The position numbers and the translations under genes are program-made. Below the pieces are notes generated by a model that saw only the letters and a program-made list of their open reading frames with translations, was not told the origin of the DNA and searched no databases. DNA of 64,000 nt from Bordetella parapertussis (GTDB lineage: Bacteria; Bacteroidota; Bacteroidia; Chitinophagales; Chitinophagaceae), in the NCBI GenBank assembly GCA_943331005.2, contig CALQJX020000011.1, positions 1 through 64,000 of the forward strand. The letters run 5' to 3'. Below are positions 58,783 to 64,000 of the stretch, in pieces; the first letter of the stretch is position 1, and each line of letters begins with the position of its first letter.

Positions 58783-59918
58783 AGATAGCGATACTGGGTA
58801 CCGCACATCCGCTGCGTGGCGGCTTGGCTGCCTTCAATGAACGCCTTGCCTATCAGTTACAGCAGCAGGGGCACGAGGTCACTATCTGGTCTTTCTCGTT
58901 GCAGTATCCGTCATTCCTTTTTCCCGGCAAAACACAATTTACCGATGAGCCGGCACCCACCGGGCTCCATATCCGCACAGAGGTCAATTCTGTCAATCCG
59001 CTCAACTGGATAAGTGTGGGTAGCGAGATGAATAAACTGCAGTACGATCTGGTTATTGTAAAGTACTGGTTGCCCTTCATGGGGCCTGCATTCGGTACTA
59101 TTCTTCGCAGAGCCAGGAAGAACGGACGAACCAAGGTACTGTGTGTGGTAGACAACATCATTCCGCATGAACACAGACCGGGAGATAAGCAGTTTACCAA
59201 CTACTTCATAGGTGCAGTAGATGCGTTTGTGACCATGAGCAAGGATGTACTGAAGGATGTAAAAACCTTTACTTCCAAGCCTGCATTCTTCACTCCGCAT
59301 CCCATTTACGACAGCTATCTGGAAGCTGTAAGCAAAGCAGATGCCTGCGCCCGACTGAAACTCGATCCTGCAAAAAAATACATACTCTTCTTTGGCTTCA
59401 TTCGCGAATACAAGGGGCTCGATTGGCTCCTGCAGGCTATGGCCGATGAGCGTATAGTGAATGCAGGTATAGAACTCATTGCTGCCGGTGAATATTACAA
59501 CAAGGATGTGGAGGTGGCTAATAATGCCATCATAGCACAGCACCAGCTGCAGCATAGGGTACATATGGTTACCGACTTCATTCCCAACAGCGAGGTGCGT
59601 TATTATTTCAGCGCTGCAGATCTGGTGGTGCAGCCATACAAGCACGCTACACAGAGTGGTATTACACAGATCGCTTTCCACTTCGAGAAGCCAATGGTAG
59701 TTACCAATGTGGGCGGACTGGCAGAAGTGGTGCCCGATGGTAAAGTGGGTTTTGTGGCCGAACCAGACCCTACTGCAATTGCCGATGCTATACTTCGTTT
59801 CTATCAGCCAGGGTCCATACCCGATCTGCAACAAAACATACTGAACGAAAAGAAAAAATATACCTGGGATACTTTTACCGATGTGATGATGCACGCTATA
59901 GCCGCTACGGATAAATGA
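58779..59918 (+). CDS. Glycosyltransferase family 4-like protein
   Basis: The product is 379 aa with a GT-B fold. The N-terminal half starts MKIAILGTAHPLRGGLAAFNERLAYQL, with the Gly-rich acceptor loop. The C-terminal half carries KKYILFFGFIREYKGLDWLLQAM and PNSEVRYYFSAADLVVQPYKHATQSGITQIAFHFEKPMVVTNVGGLAEVV, the nucleotide-sugar site of the family. It has no membrane segment. It overlaps the nucleotidyltransferase gene by 4 nt (ATGA) and probably adds an activated sugar to a surface glycan. Product and acceptor unknown. Confidence 0.88.
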   Translation: MKIAILGTAHPLRGGLAAFNERLAYQLQQQGHEVTIWSFSLQYPSFLFPGKTQFTDEPAPTGLHIRTEVNSVNPLNWISVGSEMNKLQYDLVIVKYWLPFMGPAFGTILRRARKNGRTKVLCVVDNIIPHEHRPGDKQFTNYFIGAVDAFVTMSKDVLKDVKTFTSKPAFFTPHPIYDSYLEAVSKADACARLKLDPAKKYILFFGFIREYKGLDWLLQAMADERIVNAGIELIAAGEYYNKDVEVANNAIIAQHQLQHRVHMVTDFIPNSEVRYYFSAADLVVQPYKHATQSGITQIAFHFEKPMVVTNVGGLAEVVPDGKVGFVAEPDPTAIADAILRFYQPGSIPDLQQNILNEKKKYTWDTFTDVMMHAIAATDK

Positions 59919-59946
59919 TCTATATATTCTTATTAAAACCAACTCC

Positions 59947-61230
59947 ATGTCTTCTATCTCTCTGCGCGATAGCCGCGTTATCTGGCACCCCTATACGCCC
60001 ATGAAACTGTGGCCGGAGGCTATTGCCATTGTCCGGGGAGAGGGTGCTTATCTCATAGACGAGAACGGCAATCGCTACCTCGATGCCATTTCCTCTTGGT
60101 GGGTGAATTTGCATGGTCATAGTCATCCGTATATTGCGCAGAAGGTCAGCGAACAGTTGTTCTCTATGGAGCACTGCATGTTTGCGGGCTTTACACACGA
60201 GCCCGCAGTAACGCTTGCAGAGCGGTTGCTGGATATATTGCCCGGCCCTATGCAGCGCATATTCTATTCCGATAATGGCTCTACTGCGGTAGAGGTCGCT
60301 ATAAAGATGTCGCTGCAATATTTTGCCAATTTAGGCAAGCCCAGAAAGAAGATCATAGCCATAGAGAATGCCTATCACGGAGATACTTTCGGGGCCATGG
60401 CAGTAAGTGGCCGCAGTGTGTTTACAGCCTCTTTTACCGATTATTTGTTCGATGTCGATTTTATTCCTTTCCCCGCACCGGGCAGGGAAGAGGAGAGCAT
60501 ACAGGCATTGGCACAGCTACTGGCAAACGGAGATGTGGCTGCATTCATAGCAGAGCCACTCGTACAGGGGTCTGCAGGAATGTATATGTATGATGTGGCC
60601 ATTCTGGAACGTTATTTCGCCCTATGCCGCAGTCATGGCACACTCATTATAGACGATGAGGTGATGACCGGTTTTGGCCGCACCGGCACGCTGTTTGCCT
60701 GCGACAAGGTTACCACAAAACCCGATATGATCTGCCTCTCTAAAGGGTTGACAGGCGGCGTTATGGCTATGGGTATTACTGCCACCACTTCTGCTATCTT
60801 CGATGCCTTCTATGACGATGACAGAAGCAAGATGCTCTACCATGGGCACTCCTTTACTGCCAATGCTACATCCTGTGCTGCTGCACTCGCCAGCTTAGAT
60901 CTGTTGCTTGCCGATAAATGCACTACGGCTCGTAAACTTATAGAGTCTCATCATGCTGCGTTTGCTGCCACTGTCATGGCACACCCTATGGTAGTAGCTG
61001 TGCGGCAGTTGGGTACTATACTGGCATTAGAGCTCAGTACCGATACGCCTTCTTACCACAGCAGTCTCCGCGACAGGCTCTACAAGTTCTTCCTCAGCAG
61101 GAACATCATTCTCAGGCCGTTGGGCAATATCATATACATACTGCCACCCTACTGCATTACTGCAGCAGAGTTGGAGTACGTATATGCTTGTATCAGTGAA
61201 TTTCTTAGTGGCTCAGCAGATACTCAATAA
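59947..61230 (+). CDS. bioA: Adenosylmethionine-8-amino-7-oxononanoate aminotransferase
   Basis: This 427-aa PLP enzyme performs the third step of biotin synthesis: it transfers an amino group from SAM to KAPA. The N terminus RDSRVIWHPYTPMKLWPEAI and SSWWVNLHGHSHPYIAQKVSEQL are typical BioA. The PLP Lys is in CLSKGLTGGVMAMG and the cofactor Asp in LIIDDEVMTGFGRTG. It starts 28 nt after the glycosyltransferase stop, so it may be co-transcribed by chance. Its last 26 nt overlap the convergent purN end. Other biotin genes are not in the window. Confidence 0.94.
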   Translation: MSSISLRDSRVIWHPYTPMKLWPEAIAIVRGEGAYLIDENGNRYLDAISSWWVNLHGHSHPYIAQKVSEQLFSMEHCMFAGFTHEPAVTLAERLLDILPGPMQRIFYSDNGSTAVEVAIKMSLQYFANLGKPRKKIIAIENAYHGDTFGAMAVSGRSVFTASFTDYLFDVDFIPFPAPGREEESIQALAQLLANGDVAAFIAEPLVQGSAGMYMYDVAILERYFALCRSHGTLIIDDEVMTGFGRTGTLFACDKVTTKPDMICLSKGLTGGVMAMGITATTSAIFDAFYDDDRSKMLYHGHSFTANATSCAAALASLDLLLADKCTTARKLIESHHAAFAATVMAHPMVVAVRQLGTILALELSTDTPSYHSSLRDRLYKFFLSRNIILRPLGNIIYILPPYCITAAELEYVYACISEFLSGSADTQ

Positions 61231-61768
61231 CTCTGGGAAAGTAGAAATGCTCCAGTTGATGTATCCTGCCTGCTAGTGTATCGGCGGTGTCATTTGTATG
61301 TACAGGGCAGTGTGCCTGTACTATGATGTTGCCCTCGTCATAGGCCTCATTAACGTAGTGTATCGTTATGCCCGATTCTTTTGCTCCGGCCGCTATTACT
61401 GCCTCGTGTACATGGTGGCCATACATGCCCTTGCCGCCATAGGAGGGCAACAATGCCGGGTGTATATTGATGATCTTACCGGGAAATGCGCTGGTTATGG
61501 TTTCGGGTATCTTCCATAGAAAGCCTGCCAGCACTATCAGCGCAGGATTACATGCCTGCATGCGGGCAACAAGGTCTTCACTTTTTATAGTGTGCTTGTC
61601 TATGAGCAAAGTTGGTATGCCTTCCTTAGCTGCAATTTTCAGCACACCTGCCTCTGGTTTGTTGCATACTATCAGCGATACTTTCGCCTTTTTGTTGGCA
61701 TTGAACCAGGCTATGATAGCCGCAGCATTAGAGCCTGCACCGGATGCGAATATGATCAGTTCATCCAT
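61205..61768 (-). CDS. purN: Phosphoribosylglycinamide formyltransferase
   Basis: This 187-aa enzyme adds a formyl group from 10-formyl-THF to glycinamide ribonucleotide in purine synthesis. The substrate loop IIFASGAGSNAAAIIAWF opens the protein, and the catalytic Asn/His/Asp are in IINIHPALLPSYGGKGMYGHHVH and HYVNEAYDEGNIIVQ. The length is normal. Its start overlaps the DUF4199 stop (TAATG), and its 3' end overlaps the bioA end by 26 nt on the other strand. Confidence 0.96.
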   Translation of the reverse strand: MDELIIFASGAGSNAAAIIAWFNANKKAKVSLIVCNKPEAGVLKIAAKEGIPTLLIDKHTIKSEDLVARMQACNPALIVLAGFLWKIPETITSAFPGKIINIHPALLPSYGGKGMYGHHVHEAVIAAGAKESGITIHYVNEAYDEGNIIVQAHCPVHTNDTADTLAGRIHQLEHFYFPRVIEYLLSH

Positions 61769-62310
61769 TATTCAAATACAGGTTTCGACTTCTTCATAAT
61801 AGCGCTCACGATCAGGCCGAAAACACAATCTCTTACAATCAGTCCTGCCAGCGACAGCACACTGAAGCTTTTTGCACCTGCCGATTCCTTATCTATGTTC
61901 GCCAGCATCTCATCTACCTTATCATCCGGCAGATTCATCTGTTCTACTTTCAGCCTTGTTCCTTCTATGATCTTCTCAGTAAAGTGAGGATCGATATAGT
62001 TCATGTACACATAGTTGAAGATGTAGGACATAACACCTGCAACCAGCAGCATCACGAACACAGTACCAAACAACTCTTTGAATTCAATATAGCCACCATT
62101 TGCCTTACGTATCATTTTAGCCATAAAGCCGACAATGATGAAATAGAGCAGATAGTTCACCACGCTCATTATGCCAAACAGGGTCACATCGGCAGCCATG
62201 GTCATGTTGGTAATGCTGCACAGAATGATGTAAATAAGACCCAATATAAGGCCATATATAGCGCCGGTTTTGTTGCGGGCCCCGGTAGAAAGCGTATTTG
62301 TGTTTTCCAT
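61768..62310 (-). CDS. DUF4199 membrane protein
   Basis: This 180-aa protein has about four membrane helices (IYGLILGLIYIILCSITNM, VNYLLYFIIVGFMAK, FGTVFVMLLVAGVMSYIFNYVYMNYIDP and FSVLSLAGLIVRDCVFGLIVSAI). The region EGTRLKVEQMNLPDDKVDEMLANIDKE between helices is charged. DUF4199 is a Bacteroidota family often found near the dihydroorotase-like gene. The function is not known. It is coupled to purN by TAATG and lies 1 nt after the dihydroorotase-like gene. Confidence 0.85.
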   Translation of the reverse strand: MENTNTLSTGARNKTGAIYGLILGLIYIILCSITNMTMAADVTLFGIMSVVNYLLYFIIVGFMAKMIRKANGGYIEFKELFGTVFVMLLVAGVMSYIFNYVYMNYIDPHFTEKIIEGTRLKVEQMNLPDDKVDEMLANIDKESAGAKSFSVLSLAGLIVRDCVFGLIVSAIMKKSKPVFE

Positions 62311-62311
62311 A

Positions 62312-63580
62312 TTAAGCGTTTAATTGTAGTTTATTATTGTTGATGATGCCCACTACCTTGCCTTGCAGTGCCATTCCGGTAAAAGGATTATTCAGTCCGG
62401 CAGATTGTCTGTTTTCTGTTTTCAGTGTATGTGTGCCATTGGTAGAAAATAGCGTCATACATGCCTTGCCGCCCTTGGTTATGCTGCATTCCGGCAGCCC
62501 GAATATGTTGCGGGGTGTCAGGGTCATGGCTGTTACCAGGCGGTCGATGCTGCACTTGTCTTTAAGCGTGTTCCACAGTATGTTGAAGGCAATTTCCTGT
62601 ATCGCCATACCGTCCGATGAGTATTCGAATTCTTTTGCCTTTGCATCCCATTCGTGTGGTGCATGGTGGGTAGCTATACAATCTATGGTACCGTCTTTCA
62701 GTCCGGTTATAAGTGCTTTTCTATCAGCTTCTGCGCGTAGCGGTGGCGACACCTTATAGGCGCTGTCATAGGTTCTCAGAGCCTCGTCTGTCAGTGCCAG
62801 GTGGTAGGGCGTCACAGAGCAGGTAATGCCCAGTCCTTCGGCCTTTGCTTTGCGTATCATAGCTACAGAAACAGCCGTGGTAATGCCTGATATATGCATC
62901 TTCGACCCTGTGTAGCGCACCAGTTCTATATCTCTGTGCACCATCAGTGTTTCGGCAAGTGCAGGTATGCCCGCCATGCCCAGTGCTGTAGATACCGGTC
63001 CTTCATGCATCAGCCCGCCTGCTGCCAGCGCAGTATCAACAGGTATCTGTATCATGGTGCCATCAAACCCAGTAATGTACTCCAGCGCCTTCATCATCAG
63101 TCCTGCATTTTGCAGCGGTTTCCAACCATCGGTAAATGCTATAGCGCCATGCATGCGCATATCCATCATTTCGGCCAGTTCTTTTCCTTCAGCATTGCGG
63201 GTGGCAGTGCCTGTCGGGTGCAGATTCACTGCATTGCCCGCTGCTTTATGCAGCACATATTGTATCGTAGACTTGCTGCTCAGTGCCGGTTGTGTATTGG
63301 GGCCCAGCAATACATCTGTAAAGCCGCCTGCTGCTGCTGCTGCAAGGCCGCTCGTTATTGTTTCCTTATGTTCCAGTCCCGGTTCGCGGTAGTCTGCAAA
63401 AACATCTACCCATCCCGGGCTCACACACAGGTCTTTTGCCTCCACAACCGCATCGGCAGTCGTTTTTATACTGCCTGCTATACGTGTTATTATGCCGTCC
63501 TCAACCAGTAGGTCCACTACCTTATCATGATGATCTGATTGCGGGTCCGTTACCCTCGCCTTACGAATATGTACCTGCAT
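62312..63580 (-). CDS. Dihydroorotase-like protein lacking the metal site
   Basis: The product is 422 aa with the overall DHOase/amidohydrolase pattern (SPGWVDVFADYREPGLEHKETI, GGFTDVLLGPNTQP, HEGPVSTALGMAGIPALAE, VTPYHLALTDE, CIATHHAPHEWDAKAKEF). The metal ligands of active class I enzymes are missing: the HxH after the first Asp is replaced by F61 and D63, the His of HxED by I179, the second His of HIxH by G232, and the Asp before HAPH by H305. It should therefore not be a zinc dihydroorotase. In other bacteria inactive PyrC-like proteins help assemble aspartate carbamoyltransferase; a similar partner role is plausible here. It lies 1 nt before DUF4199. Confidence 0.9.
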   Translation of the reverse strand: MQVHIRKARVTDPQSDHHDKVVDLLVEDGIITRIAGSIKTTADAVVEAKDLCVSPGWVDVFADYREPGLEHKETITSGLAAAAAGGFTDVLLGPNTQPALSSKSTIQYVLHKAAGNAVNLHPTGTATRNAEGKELAEMMDMRMHGAIAFTDGWKPLQNAGLMMKALEYITGFDGTMIQIPVDTALAAGGLMHEGPVSTALGMAGIPALAETLMVHRDIELVRYTGSKMHISGITTAVSVAMIRKAKAEGLGITCSVTPYHLALTDEALRTYDSAYKVSPPLRAEADRKALITGLKDGTIDCIATHHAPHEWDAKAKEFEYSSDGMAIQEIAFNILWNTLKDKCSIDRLVTAMTLTPRNIFGLPECSITKGGKACMTLFSTNGTHTLKTENRQSAGLNNPFTGMALQGKVVGIINNNKLQLNA

Positions 63581-63645
63581 GGTAAAGAATTGATCTTTAT
63601 ATTATTTATGGCTGCTTTACATCGTACCGGAACCCGTCCGTTACA

Positions 63646-64000
63646 TTATGCAACTTTAGCCTTTGTTCTGGTCAGCAGGAACGTTTCCAGTGCCAGCATT
63701 ACAAGCGATAAAATTACACAAACTTTCCAAAGAGGGAAGTTCATATTCGGGCCGCTGCCGGTTATGGTGCCGCCCTCTGTTATACTCATCCATTTAATAC
63801 GGTCGCCCTTCCATTCTTTTTGTAATGCGTTTATGTCGCGGAAGGATGGTAGCGATTCATTTTTGTTCTGGTTCAGGGCTACCTGAGTGGTATCGTTGCC
63901 GGTTGCTGCAAGGCTATAGAAGCCGGGTTGCTGCACCGCCTGACCTATAAATACGTCCAGTCCGGCGCCGTTTGGCTTTTGCGGGGGTATCACATCGGTT
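63646..64000 (-). CDS. C-terminal end of a BatA-type membrane protein (partial)
   Basis: The frame runs off the right edge, so only about the last 118 residues are seen. A soluble part (GFYSLAATGNDTTQVALNQNKNESLPSFRD) is followed by a single membrane helix (PLWKVCVILSLVMLALETFLLTR) and a short basic end. This arrangement matches the C terminus of BatA-domain proteins of Bacteroidota. It is upstream of the dihydroorotase-like, DUF4199 and purN genes on the same strand, a neighbourhood I recall from related genomes. The true start is outside the window. Confidence 0.55.
   Translation of the reverse strand, partial: TDVIPPQKPNGAGLDVFIGQAVQQPGFYSLAATGNDTTQVALNQNKNESLPSFRDINALQKEWKGDRIKWMSITEGGTITGSGPNMNFPLWKVCVILSLVMLALETFLLTRTKAKVA

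Overview
The window looks like chromosomal DNA of a Bacteroidota bacterium, most likely in or near the Chitinophagaceae (the family is inference). Four things support this: two very long secreted proteins with C-terminal type IX secretion sorting domains; many promoters with the Bacteroidota -7 box TAnnTTTG; typical genes of the phylum such as a fused isobutyryl-CoA mutase, a GH3/beta-lactamase fusion, and DUF4199 beside a dihydroorotase-like gene; and generally weak Shine-Dalgarno signals. Coding density is high. I see no rRNA, tRNA, CRISPR array, insertion sequence or prophage.

Layout. 1-109 is an 11-bp tandem repeat. 0.2-10.2 kb carries a P-type cation ATPase, a flavoprotein-like protein of unknown role, a secreted PIG-L deacetylase behind a secreted thioredoxin (a perfect inverted repeat abuts the deacetylase start), an EamA permease, two small proteins, an AraC regulator and an aldo/keto reductase. 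10.3-15.4 kb carries polA, hemN and scpB. 15.6-20.6 kb carries an M28 peptidase, a small lipoprotein, an ALDH8-like dehydrogenase and ribD. 20.8-27.4 kb carries a 14-repeat Ig-like surface protein and a NagZ/beta-lactamase fusion. 27.5-33 kb carries aminopeptidase P, gcvH-vanZ, a DUF721 protein, a secreted unknown and gyrB. 33.3-37.3 kb carries a VWA protein, a GNAT acetyltransferase and a secreted protein with a long Lys/Glu tail. 37.4-48 kb carries icmF, yicC, an EnvC-like protein, a VOC protein, a TlpA-like thioredoxin, pyrG, an OXA-like lipoprotein and lpxD. 48-55.9 kb carries a SAM-hydrolase-family protein coupled to a TMTC-like TPR membrane protein, and a second, 1639-aa Ig-repeat protein. 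56-64 kb carries asnB, a sugar nucleotidyltransferase with a glycosyltransferase, bioA, purN, DUF4199, a dihydroorotase-like protein and the end of a BatA-type membrane protein.

How the genes work together. Most are housekeeping: replication (polA, gyrB, scpB), cofactors (hemN, ribD, bioA, gcvH), nucleotides (pyrG, purN) and envelope (lpxD, EnvC-like, NagZ fusion). The secreted proteins fit a Bacteroidota cell surface. Clear transcription units are gcvH-vanZ (TAATG overlap), the nucleotidyltransferase-glycosyltransferase pair (ATGA overlap), TMTC-like then SAM-hydrolase-like (TAATG), and BatA-like, PyrC-like, DUF4199, purN (1-nt gap, then TAATG).

I did not find a complete new defence or mobile system. 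The most notable signals are a dihydroorotase-like protein that has lost its metal ligands, three genes whose -7 box lies exactly 6 nt before the start codon (predicted leaderless mRNAs), the inverted repeat at the deacetylase start, an OXA-like lipoprotein with an altered second motif, and two related Cys-paired Ig arrays.
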